In this document: piece after piece, positions 44,757 through 55,501 of the stretch | Numbering within the stretch: position 1 is the first letter of the stretch | Layout: the number at the start of each line of letters is the position of its first letter | Source: Lasiodiplodia sp. COLG20 | Lineage: Eukaryota > Ascomycota > Dothideomycetes > Botryosphaeriales > Botryosphaeriaceae | Length of the DNA stretch: 64,000 nucleotides | NCBI GenBank assembly: GCA_009801085.1 | Contig: VNWV01000004.1 | Location: 2,170,001 to 2,234,000, forward strand | Direction: 5' to 3' | Notes under the pieces: model-generated | The model's database searches: none | Told to the model about the DNA's origin: nothing | What the model saw: only the letters and a program-made list of their open reading frames with translations | Position numbers and translations under genes: made by a program

Positions 44757-45773
44757 TTACCCGCCCATCGCGACGAAGACCTCATGGCTCTTTGTCATTG
44801 TGAAAGTTCCTAGCAATGCCCCAAATAAAAGCATAAATGAAACCACAAGAGCGATCTTGACTCCAATTCTGTCACTCGAGAACGAGAGCGCCACGATTGG
44901 GGCTACGAAGAGGCCAACAACCGAGAAGATGATGATGAAGTTGGCGAGCCGACTAACGCGTTCTGGTAAGAACATTTGAATACTAGAATCTTGAGGGCGC
45001 TTGATGGGACCGGAAAAGATGCGACGAATGAAGGGAAAGGGGAGAGCTACGAGCAGATCCTCGATGAGTCCTCTGAACCAGTCTTGATCATTCGGATCAA
45101 GGAGCTCAACCATATCTGGATAGCGTTCAACAAGGTGCGAGTGCTCGTCCATAACCAAAGGAGAGGTGTTCGTTAAGTATGCTGAAAAGGATCGAAAATT
45201 CCGTTTTGTTGCCATAGGTAGTTGGGCCATACTACGCAACCGGATAACCGCGTCGTCTATATATTTAGGTGAGGAAATATGTCAATATGTCGGCTTATTG
45301 AGCGAGTATATGTTAATGCCATTGCTCACCATACTCCTTGAGTTTCTCATTGATCCTATGGATTAATGCTTTACGCTTTCGCCCTCTCTTCCGTCATCAT
45401 GCACCCGCGAGCGTAGAGCTCTCTGATCCAAGTCGGCATCGTTGGCGTCAAAATCCAGAAGTTCGGCCTCTAGTTCGCGTAGTTCATCCTGAAGGTAAAG
45501 CATGACCCGCGTATGCAAATAGCCATATCTACGGCACAAGTTGAAGTCTTTATCGCTGTTTATAAACGCGGCCAGCTTAGGGTAGCCTTGTGGGTGATAT
45601 TGAAGATCTTTAGGCACATAACGGACAGAATTCTCCACTGAACTGTTTCTCGATGGTTCACCATTCCGGAAGGAGCTGGGTCGCATCGGGGTACTCGTAG
45701 CGGGAGCTTGAACATGCTGATTTTGCCGTGAGGGCTGTGGAGACGATAAAACCGGAAGAGAGATTGCCGACAT
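44757..45773 (-). pseudogene. DUF6594 membrane protein gene with a one-base frameshift
   Basis: Minus strand. Exon 1 (45773-45330) starts MSAISLPVLSSP and carries the DUF6594 N-terminal pattern YPKLAAFINSDKDFNLCRRY...LQDELRELEAELL. The frame then stops (TAA at 45365-45363), while the expected continuation LIHRINEKLKEYG is in another frame. One extra base would restore it. After an intron (45329-45257), exon 2 (45256-44757) gives DDAVIRLRSM... and the membrane part LANFIIIFSVVGLFVAPIVA and VSFMLLFGALLGTF, ending FVAMGG at what looks like another donor. The last transmembrane exon usual in the family is not found. Either a pseudogene or an assembly error near 45365-45400. Confidence 0.68.
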
Positions 45774-46015
45774 TGTTCAAGTGGAAATTTGAATTGAGCT
45801 ATTGACTCTGAATGAAGCCAACGGAGAATGCTTACCCTGGACAGGTGGAACCGTGTGCATGTAGCGCGGGGTAAAGATACCGAGCTCAAATTGAAGTAGG
45901 AATAGACCAAAAACACGAGTGGGGCACTACATACGATCCAATCATAGAAGAGCACGTTGCGGCGCTTATCACGCGTGCGCAACGGACCCATTAAGCGACC
46001 ATGTGCAGGGTCTAA

Positions 46016-46111
46016 GATATTGTCAAAATTGCGGTTATGTTTTCAGGTGATGACGCAAGCTGGCTCACTGGAGTCAACCTCCCAGTGGATGGTGGATATA
46101 CCGCACGGTAA
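46016..46111 (+). pseudogene. Detached C-terminal fragment of an SDR gene
   Basis: 32 codons encode DIVKIAVMFSGDDASWLTGV followed by NLPVDGGYTAR and a stop. This matches the end of the SDR at 38400-39411 almost residue for residue, mostly with synonymous differences. Nothing SDR-like precedes it, so it is a fragment left by duplication or rearrangement. Confidence 0.85.
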
Positions 46112-46420
46112 GAACGGTAGATGTACGTTGCAGGTATCGTGAAAGTGCTGGTAAGTAAATCGGAATGTCAGCTGATCGGAGATTCCGCTTTGCACGCGCG
46201 TCATCCTCCAATGACATTCACCGACAAACACATAGCCACAATGCAATCAGGCTGCGAAGCCTTCCCACGTTCAGCCCCGCAATCCGCCTCGCCGCAATCT
46301 CCTGCTTAACTGCTTCTCGCTGCAGAATCTTCTCACGACCACTCCCATCGACATCCGACCGTCTCATTCTCTCGCAAACGCTCATCGGCTATTAGACGAT
46401 GAGTAAATGACATTATCGAC

Positions 46421-48350
46421 ATGTCCATCACCTTCGGCTCCGTTGGAGACATCATCGCCGTTTGTGGGATCGTGCGCAGCCTTGCACAAGCGTTGAATGA
46501 CATTAAAGGATCTTCTGCGGAGTATCGGGCTGTGGTTAATCAGTTGAATAGCTTAGAAGAGGCGTTGGATAAGGTCAAATCCCTGTCCGGAACATTCTCA
46601 CCGCATCAACAAAGTGTCTTCAGACAGTGTCTAAGCTCTGCAGAGCAATGCCACCATATCGTTGCACCATTTCTGGATAGAATCAAGAAATATAGGGAGC
46701 ATTTTGAGGAGGGGAGCTCCTCAAATTCTTTCGAGAAGGCTCTCTACAAAGCACGGTGGCATTATTCGCAACGCGACGCTGTTGCAAAGCTGAGATCCGA
46801 GCTTCAGGCACACACGAGCGCCATACTCATCAATTTGTCCACCACTAATTTGTACCGTATATCCTCGTTCTGAATAAGGATTCAATCAAGACTGACACGA
46901 TTTCGAACAGGTCCGTTGCGAAAGATCAAGACCAGCGCCTTGGCTTGCATCATGTAGCCCTTCAAAAAGCGTGTAGCGAGCAGACAAACAACGCCAACGA
47001 TATTCGCAGCCACCTTGCCACTAGCATATCACTGTTCGAGGAAAGCAAAAGCTTCTTTAAACACGTATCTGAAGGATTCGGATTCCAACAAGTCCATAAG
47101 CTGGTAACAGATATCCGGGACGTGGTTCGACGGAGCTTGACGATCAGTTTTGCGACCTATCAGGCGGTTCTCAGACTTGAGGCAAGAACGACGAGCATTG
47201 AACGTCCTTTGATAGGAGAGCCTTGGGTTTTTGAGGATCCTCTTGGCCGACTCAGCCCTGTTCACATGGACTTTGTCAATTCATGGGAGGTAATGATCTT
47301 CTACTTATAACTGATCACTGTTGGCCAGTACTAATCCCACTTCAAGGCGTTTGATGCAGTTCTCAGTGCTCGGTTCCGTTACTTGCCTGGGTACTCCAAA
47401 ATTGAGAATGGCGAATACATCTTGGAAGAGCCAGGAACAGGGGTCGACGTTGATCCTGATCTACCTTGGGAGGTCGCATTCGTCCCTGGCCGACGCTATG
47501 CTATGAGCATGCTTTTCATGAACAATGAGCTTGACCAGAAGGCCACAGAAACTTCGTGTCCTCGTTGCTTCTCCGTGAGCAATAAGTCAACCACTTCTAC
47601 CATAGTCTGGTATCCCTCCCTTCGAATAGCGGGTTTAATTATTGAAGAGCCATTGGCTAATACACGAAGTAGTAGCACGTGCGGGACGTCGTATCGTCGC
47701 ATCACCGAGATGGCTGATACGCAAGATGTAGACACTATCAAGCCCACCAATAATGGACCCGAGAGGCAACGAAGACCAGGAAAAGTAAGTGAGGCACGGC
47801 GGCTACATGCTTCATAGTATGGCTCACATCACAAGTACGCAAATACGCAAGATGAGGGTAAGAAGCGCAAGGCTACTGAGCCATCAGGTCAAATTCGTGA
47901 CCAGATACACCAATTCAAGCGCATCCGGGTAATCAAATTGGAAACGCCCTCTATTCCTCACAATTCACAGCTCGCTCCAAGAGGGAAGTCATCCTGTCCC
48001 TACACAAAACATGCTCCTAATAAAATATCAGAATTCCCGACGGACACTAGAGATGACGCCATCGAGCAGGATGTCGGCGAGGAAAAGGTTTTATTTTTGG
48101 CCGCCAGTCTGTTTGAGTTCAACATCGCCCACGATTACCGTCAGGCTGGATTTACATTCCTGGTCTACATTCCTGGAGAGGTGAGATGGTCTACATAGCT
48201 TTTAGAAGTGGTGAGAAACTCATAGCTACGCAGGTTTTTGACGTCCTCAGCATGCGAGGCCCGCTGTGGCTCGCTAGGAAACAAGACGACCCGTCCGGCA
48301 CAATTGGCTGGATCTGGGAGAAGCACTTCGCCCGCATTTTCCCGGAGTGA
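46421..48350 (+). CDS. STAND-N domain, ubiquitin-like (ULD) and SH3 domain protein
   Basis: Five exons: 46421-46851, 46911-47289, 47347-47784, 47836-48180, 48234-48350; 569 aa. Residues 1-220 are the fungal helical N-domain (MSITFGSVGDIIAVCGIVRS...). A ubiquitin-like module follows at about 255-340 (VFEDPLGRLSPVHMDFVNSW, then FRYLPGYSKIENGEYILEEP). A CPRC zinc-like pair is near 347, then a Lys/Pro-rich linker. The last 75 residues form an SH3 domain split by the final intron: FLAASLFEFNIAHDYRQAGF before it and GTIGWIWEKHFARIFPE at the end. Similar proteins are common in Pezizomycotina and look like adaptor proteins; function is unproven. The linker contains CPYTKHAP, also present in the neighbouring C2H2 gene. 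Confidence 0.8.
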
Positions 48351-48516
48351 GCAATTTGAGCACAGGTACGCGGTATTTCTGACCACGATAAGGGAAACAA
48401 GACACAATTCATACTATCTGGTAAGGAATGCTGCACTGAGCCAATGAGAAAAATCCACGTAAGAAGTCTGTAGGGAAATGAGAGCTCTTGACGACCGTTG
48501 AACTTGAACGACTTGT

Positions 48517-50294
48517 TTACATGAAGGAGCCTCCTCCCAAACCCGGACCTTCCAGCCCAAACTCCCACATGTCGGAATTGAGCAGTGGAAAATCCATGTA
48601 ATTATACTGACCATCCAGCGGATTTGGGTCTACAGCCTGGCGTGGTACTCCCGATTCAGACCCGCGGAAGCTTGCGAAAAGACTTTCCTGGCACTTGAGA
48701 ACAATCTCGACAAGTGCAGATTTCAGACCCTCTCCCATGTCGATTGGGTCATGCAGAACCACCTGTTTGATTTCATTTTCAACCAGCGATGGCAAGGCCT
48801 CTCGGCAGTGCTTCTCATATCGAGAGAATAGCTGGAAGACGGAAGAGGTCCGATCATTGTCTAGCAAAAAGGTTAGAGCTTGCAAACCTGACGACCCAGT
48901 TGTGGAGGAAGAAAACACTACTTACATAGGTTTGGTGTATCGCTTGCTTCATCGAGGTTAAAGACGATTCGATAAACCTGCTTCCACTTGACTTCCTCGG
49001 GTGCATCTGATTTCATTTTTGACCGAAGTTTCCTTTCCTGCTCCAAAGTGATCGTTTTGGTATCTGGCTTATCCTGGAGCTGCGGACATCTGGCCATGTC
49101 TCTCAGGTGGGCCGTCAAACCGTCTTCATCACCGAATGATTTGAAACACCGTGGGCATTGTATGAGAGCTGCATGAGTTCTGTAAATATGCTCCCTAAGC
49201 ACGACCATTAGCCGCTAGTCTAGTAAAATGATAGTAGAGGACGCACTTTACACGGGAGACAGTCGGAAATCCCGGGTAGCAGCAAGATGCAGCTTTGTAA
49301 GGCCCATCAGGAGCATGTTTTGCATAGGGACAGGCAAACTTTGCAGCACTCCTATCCATCGACTTGCTGCCCATGTTACCCTGCTTGCGTCGCTTTCGGC
49401 CGCCACCTTCGTCATCGTTTCCACCGGAGCTTGAGCGGCTGTGTCCTCGTTTAAAATTCCTGTTTGTAGAGCCGTGTGCTGATGCGGCCCAGGATCGCCC
49501 GCTTCTATCCGTGCCATTCCTTGTTTTTCCAGGTCCCTCGCCAACATCACCGGGACCATTCAGGGTGTGGATTGATTCCTGACCAGTGCGATGAAGGTCC
49601 AGCTGATCGACTGAGGTCTCTTGCTCCCCAATTTCGTCGTCCTCGTACTCAGGATCTGAGCAAGACTGAGTCAGTTCCCAATATTTCTCCATAACTTCAG
49701 AAACTTTGCGCTGGTCGATGGAAGTGAGAGTGTTCATGGTAAGGTTCGTCTGATCATGGTTAGTAAATTTCGCCCGTGCCTGACATTCGTTGAATAAGGT
49801 GACGTACATCAGATATGGTATCCGGATCGCGACGGCGAGGTATGGTATCTTCGCGATGTTGTTTCGGCTTGTGTCGGCGCTGATCTTGATCGATAGTTGC
49901 GGATCTCGTCAGCGCAGCTGTAGTTTTGCTGAAGCCGGTGTCTTCAGTTATCAGTAAGAAACTGCTTGTTGACCGAAACGAGTTGAGAATGCTGTCGAGC
50001 TCTTCTCGAGTGATGGTCTGACGCTGCCTCAGTTGGTTCCGAATGTATACCTCGATGGCCTCAAACATCCTCAGGTTCTGCATTCTCCGCATGTCATCGG
50101 CACTCAAACCAGCTGTATTAACCGTGAGTTTAACATCCTCTTCCTCGAGATCTTTTCACCGCTTACAAGCAGGTGGGATGACCCCGCAATGTCCGGCAAA
50201 GAGCTCCCTCCAGATGGCTTCATAGCTTTCCTGTTGAGATGGACCGCTGGGGTTGGTCGTGATGAAGAAGCCGTGGACCTCTCGGATGTGTGAC
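48517..50294 (-). CDS. Fungal C2H2-type zinc-finger protein (5' end unresolved)
   Basis: Minus-strand exons: 50294-50167, 50112-49808, 49749-49247, 49194-48926, 48860-48517, about 516 codons. The joined frame is open throughout. The diagnostic block is KFACPYAKHAP...PTVSRVKEHIYRTH, followed by IQCPRCFKSFGDEDGLTAHL and EQERKLRSKMKSDAPEEVKW, a fungal family with paired C2H2/C2HC fingers. An upstream helical segment SYEAIWRELFAG is also typical. The first exon listed has no in-frame ATG, so at least one 5' exon lies between 50295 and about 50480. A possible exon with CEDMF and QTHFLH sits there, but I could not join it with a proper intron. The gene may be 5'-truncated. Convergent with the SH3 gene, 166 bp apart. 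Confidence 0.72.
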
Positions 50295-51494
50295 CTATTG
50301 ACAACCTAGTTTCAGACTTTAGATCTCAAAGGTTTCTATGCAAAAAATGGGTCTGAAAATACTTCAATGTCTCTATGTCCGAGAACATGTCCTCGCATGA
50401 GCGGTCCTTGCTTGGTAGCTGAGGATTGTACAAAGTATGAGGGCATCACATCTTCCCCTCTGACTGTGACGATTCATCTTTCAATGGATTCGTGTAAGTT
50501 GTAGTGCTGCCATGTTGTGGTGTCGTTGATGTTCGTGCACGAATCTCGTCGGCCAAAGCCAAGTCCGTCAATCACTCGGGTTTAAAACCATTCCGACGGC
50601 GAATGAGACCCCCTCCGAGAGCGAATGGCAAGAATCGGTTGTCGGCGGGGGTATGAGGCATGGCTCGCTGAGGCTGAATGCACAAAGTAGGATGTCAGCT
50701 GTATTCAGGGGTACGATCAATGCCGATGCAACTTACTTATGGATGAAACAACTCTTGTTGGTTGTTGAACAATGAAGGGGGTGGGTGATGAATCACAAAT
50801 TTGGAGGTGGATTTTATACCCTATCTGGTCAAGTCCACAAATATTGAAATCGCAAGTGCGATTGCGAGCGTGCACAGACAGCCATTGGAATATGCAGCTG
50901 CGGAACGATGCGTTAGATTCCTATTGGTCTTTATCAGCTAACCACATATGATCTTACGACCGAATTAAGTTAGTATGCATAGTTTCTTGGCATCGCAGTT
51001 GCCATTTCGAAATTGCGGCTCTGTAAGAATCTGTTAACTCCACTCAGCCCTATGAGCTTAAGGATCGACCGCATCGTCGTTATACTGACTACCTGCTATG
51101 ACGGCTCGCCATATGTCTCTTTCTGATCTCTTGGCCACGGATGCGTTGACTCAATATCTGATCTGCAGGATAGCCGATACCTAGCATGATGCGTCGGCGT
51201 GGCGTGATAGATCCACCGTCAGCAATACCTGCCGTAGCTTACGGGGATTGTAACGAAGAGACCATCCCCCCAATACAAGTCTCACTTTTGCTCTGTAATG
51301 GACATGTCGACGCCTTCATCTATCTCTGTCCTTGTCCGAGCTAGAGTTATGATAGTGCTTGACATGTAAATATAAAGCTCCTCAAGTCCTTCCGACAGCC
51401 CCGGGCGCCATTGAGCGTGGCTTGATGCACGCCGCGACACGCCAGTGAGATCCAGCCTTGGACCATGACAATCGCGCATGCGATTCTCTATCAT
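50295..51494. other. Intergenic region
   Basis: May hold the missing 5' exon and promoter of the C2H2 gene in its first 200 bp. Beyond that only short chance ORFs. Confidence 0.4.
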
Positions 51495-51502
51495 TATAAA
51501 TA
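51495..51502 (+). promoter_or_regulatory. TATA box of the 53-residue Cys-rich gene
   Basis: TATAAATA lies 99 bp before the start codon at 51594, with a pyrimidine-rich leader in between. Confidence 0.5.
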
Positions 51503-51593
51503 GCCCCTATCGCCTCAAATTCGCCTCTGTACCTACTGTCAACGAACGCGAAATTATCCTTCGACATTGTTTCCCGAATAACTGGCCATCGCT

Positions 51594-51755
51594 ATGCCTG
51601 GCCACGAATCACAATCCTTTGTCGACCCGGGACCACAAGCACACCTCATCCACGCGAACGGGTTTATTTGCTGCAATTGTAACAAGGAGCAATACATTGA
51701 TTCAAGTCCTTCTTGTTTCTACTGCGGGCAAACCAGATGCCGGGGTGCAGCCTGA
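51594..51755 (+). CDS. 53-residue zinc-ribbon-like small protein
   Basis: A 54-codon frame from ATG to TGA encodes a protein with seven cysteines in its second half: ICCNCNKEQYIDSSP then SCFYCGQTRCRGAA. Two knuckles (C-x2-C and C-x2-C, about 14 residues apart) resemble a zinc ribbon, as in the short Cys-rich proteins common in ascomycetes. It has no signal peptide. The TATA box and leader upstream support a real gene. No homolog is named; function is unknown. Confidence 0.55.
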   Translation: MPGHESQSFVDPGPQAHLIHANGFICCNCNKEQYIDSSPSCFYCGQTRCRGAA

Positions 51756-54020
51756 TCACGCTGTAAAGGCTAGATGGTAAAGACACAAAGTATTCCCTGA
51801 TAAGTTACGATCTTGATATACATTGGAAGATTAGTGTGTGTCGCCTCCCCACACGGTAAGTTGCAATGAAACGAACCAGCAGCAAAGGGCAGCAGTAAAA
51901 TAGAGCTAATCATCCACTGCTCCAGCATCTTCTCAGTGGATTCCGCCTCAAAGAAGGTGTCGAGCTATACATTGGAAAGCGGAACCGGACGTGCTCCAAG
52001 CACGTTTGGCTTTGTTTCCTTGCACCGGATTCAGGAGGTCTTGTGGTGAAATCACAAATACGCATCAATGAAGGCGTTACGCGTCGAAAAAGTCCATAGC
52101 AACGCTGTTACAAGTCGTAGTCCAGTTCGTTTCAAAGGAAGATTATTAAGTGCTGGACACTACTTGGTCCATGGTATAGCCTCGTACGTTGAAAAGCAAT
52201 GGATGCGCTGCATTTCGGGAAGGGAATCAACAGAACTGAGGAATACCTGCAGTTGCTGCCCCGCACCGCAGTGCTTGCGCCTCATCGCGGCTCTCTCAAA
52301 GCTCGTGAATGCAATCCACCAAGAGTAAGCGGGGAGAAATCTCTTTCCACTGACGTCCCCTGTCACCGACGTATGCGAAGCGATGGCGTGGCAGGCTGAG
52401 CATCGGTTGGCCGTGAGGTGCGTTACGCCCATCAATCACCGTGCAGAGATTGAGTTGAGCCTCAACGACCCACATGCAGTCTGCAAAATATCACGAAGTG
52501 GGGTAGCTTTGGTTTTCTCTCCGCCAGTCGCTCCAACGTCTAAGCCAAAGTCGAGCCGCTTGGATAAGAATCGTGCAGCCTGCAAGTCGGTAACCCAGCC
52601 ACTGGGAAAATGCCACACTCTTCCCCGGCCAGTGGGAGTATGATAACAAATCAAATTCCCACGCATATGTGGATATCTCGCAGATGGCAATAGCGTGGGA
52701 CGGCTGCAGTACATATCCACAAAAACGCTGCAGTGTTACCGGAGATCGACCCGGAGATCGACGGAGATACCCATCGGAGATCTTAGTCGCTGATTATCCT
52801 CAACATTATCAAGGGAGCCAATTGGGGCGAAGATAATCGGGTACTCTTGACGGACGCACGCAGTGCGCGCATTCGCAAATGCGAATCAGGACGGGCTGGT
52901 GGACGGGACCAGCGGCGGCTGCAACACCAGCAACATGGCCTGTCATCTGGAGCAAGAGCTCGCAGCCAGCCTCTGGGTCGGACTAACAGAGCACTTTGCT
53001 ACCAGAGTGTTGGTAAAGACCACACACCTAAACAATATGAACATTGTCTTCAGTTGTGGCTCACTACGGCTCTGACTCATGCCGGAAGACGTCTAAGGGG
53101 CTGTCCTCAAGTGAATCTCTGCCACAGAAAGCACCTTCCAGCCGTGCTTTGCAATAAGAAGTTCCCTTTAATTGTTCATAGAGTAGAGCTTACTAAAAAA
53201 ATTACCGGAGAGTCCTCGTAAGGCTCTCTACAAACAGCCCGGGGGTAGATTAACTTGCAACTATTATTGTAAAGTTCCTGGAACAGATGCATTGGATCAG
53301 TGCACAAGGAGATGCAATCAATGCGCTCCTAAATGAGTTTTGGGACTTGGAAAGCCATAGACTTAGTGAAAGTCGAAAGTTCATTTGGAAGCGCTGAACA
53401 GAGTAGAGAGAGCTGCTGCAGCCACGGCCAGAGCACGAGTCGGGTTTGTATACAGAAGGCGAAACAAACAAAGATAATTCACGATATACTTAACAGAAGA
53501 GTCACCAATATATCGAGTCTGTAATGTGAGTAGCTGGGAACTGAAGCGCTCTTGTGCGTTGCCATCAGGGATGGACCGTGGAGACTGAAATTAGCCAAGC
53601 CTAATGAGACGTAGAGGGCAAGTTCGACAGCAGTAATGTGAGTATTAGGTGGGAGGTGGGGCCGAATTAGGAAAAGTAATCATGCTAGAAAAGCGATAGC
53701 GACGCCAAAAAGCAAAAGTAAAGCAGAAAAGTAAGGCACTATTGGCATTGTTCCGGGGCTTCGTAATGTCCCGCGGTCAATGTACAGTTCAATCCCCAAT
53801 TACTCATAATGCATATATGTCTACGGTCACCATACATGTTTCTTGCTTCCTCCTTTCCTACCTTCCCATCGTTAAGATTGTTCCATCGTTTGCTCCAACA
53901 ACCTATATACTTCGGATAGCGTTTGGTCGTTCGCCCTATGAAAGCTAATGCAAATGGCGCATTTTCCTACACTAAAACCATGTCTATCTTTTCTGTCCGG
54001 TGCCTTCGCAATACAACCAA
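51756..54020. other. Gene-poor interval
   Basis: About 2.3 kb without a supported gene. At 52739-52782 there is a short array of four CGGAGAT-containing units. ORFs at 52068-53221 and 53333-53524 show no conserved motif and irregular composition, as expected of decayed sequence. Confidence 0.4.
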
Positions 54021-54230
54021 TTACGGATCGTCTTTGCATCGAAGTTGTTGGCAGTCATAGCTCTGGCATTCGAAGCAGCATGTCCGCCGAAGGCCGTGCT
54101 TGAACACATTGGTGCACAGTGCCTCTCCGCCTACATTAACCTCTCCCATAGCGAATAGTGAATCCGCCTCACTTTTATGGGCGAAATAGATCATTGCCGA
54201 TCCGTAGAGACGACAGCCCGGCTTGCTCAA
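54021..54230 (-). mobile_element. Possible non-LTR retrotransposon gag relic
   Basis: A 69-codon minus-strand frame ends with FAHKSEADSLFAMGEVNVGG then a segment with CFECQSYDCQQLRC. The order (SEEA-like helix, GG-E, then a CCHC-like knuckle) resembles the gag of Tad-type LINEs in filamentous fungi, with the knuckle His lost. Nothing recognisable as reverse transcriptase is adjacent. Weak call. Confidence 0.35.
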
Positions 54231-54401
54231 CTAATGGGCTTGTGTTATTTCGACATCGTTCTCGTGACCAATCTTCTATTTTGCATCGGTGTGTGTAGTA
54301 GTACACTCATCGTTCAGACTAGCCAACGTGTCGACATCGTATACCTTATCGGGATGCCACTGGCGGTCCCGCACCCTGACCCTGCGGAAGGCTGTCTCCA
54401 G

Positions 54402-55501
54402 CTATCTTTCGTCCGAGAACACCTCTAGAATTAGGTCCTCCAGCTTCTTGACGGCCACATCATCAGTCTGTTTCTCCTTCTGTTTCGCTTCCGAAAGAAG
54501 ATACTTTTCTCTGTTGGCAAGACCTGCTCTCATACCCTGGATTCGGCGGAGCTGGGGGCGGATAGTGTCTCTTATTCTCTTCTTACTCTGATCAATCGAA
54601 TCGATCTGAGTCTTGACTTCGTCGTGCAATTTACTTAGTTTCTCGGTACGGGTTTTGTCATGCAAGACTACCGTGAGTTCAATTGCAGATCTGAGTAGTT
54701 GTAGAAGTTCGTTTGATGTAAGGGACAGGCGATGTACAGCAGTATGTCGAAGACGCGGAATAGACCTGGCAATGTTTTCGAGCGCTTGTGCGTCGGCGCT
54801 GCAAAAGGCGTGCTCTGGCAATTGTGCAACATGGCTTTTTAGAACGCGAATCCATCGTTGTAATTCGCATGCGACTGCACAGTCCCAGCCATTTTCACGG
54901 AGTACTGTAGGTAGCCACCGGGCAGCGAAATCGAAGCAGCATGTCTCCAGTTGTGATTGCGTACTCGTCAGGATGCGGTGTTGGATGTATTTGGACAGTG
55001 GACATGGTTGTGAAAGATGATCAACTTCGTCTTCTATAACTGCCGTAGAAGTAGATCCTTTACCCGACCCGATAAGTATTAGAGGCTGTTTTGTAATGTA
55101 TATAGGGGATTGTCTAGAAACATACCACTCCGCGAGCTTCCGTCGAGCTGAACGGCAGTCACTTGTTCTGTCCCTTCGGCGTACTCTGAGGATAGCTGCT
55201 GTTCTGTCGTTGCGACCCTCACGTTTGCTACGCCCGCCGGAAGGAAATTACGGAAGAGCTCTGGGAATTCTTTGCGCGCTTGTGCTTCTGACTCGAACAC
55301 TCCAGTCCTTAAGAGGTCTCCAAGAATATCAACAACCTTGTTAATACCAAACCCGTCCACTGAACCTTGGCAGGATCGCCAATGCTCCTGGACAATGGCT
55401 TTGATTTTGCTTGGCTTCCGTACTCGAGCGAGGCCATCTTTAAAGATAGCACGATACACAACGAACACAAGCAAATGTTCAGCTTTTGCTTTCGAGTTCA
55501 T
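54402..55501 (-). CDS. Conserved fungal helical protein of unknown function
   Basis: Two minus-strand exons, 55501-55126 and 55057-54402; 343 aa, with the frame intact across a 68-nt intron. The second exon holds a pattern I know from many Pezizomycotina hypothetical proteins: WLPTVLRENGWDCAVACELQ, then IPRLRHTAVHRLSLTSNEL, then a long coiled coil (RTEKLSKLHDEVKTQIDSID...REKYLLSEAKQKEKQ). No catalytic motif is visible. The coiled coil suggests an oligomer or scaffold. The family is often annotated under unrelated enzyme names, which I do not follow. Confidence 0.7.

Noticed and set aside
52739..52782. Short CGGAGAT repeats considered as a CRISPR-like or regulatory array
   Set aside because: Four irregular units in a eukaryotic genome with no spacers; simple local duplication.
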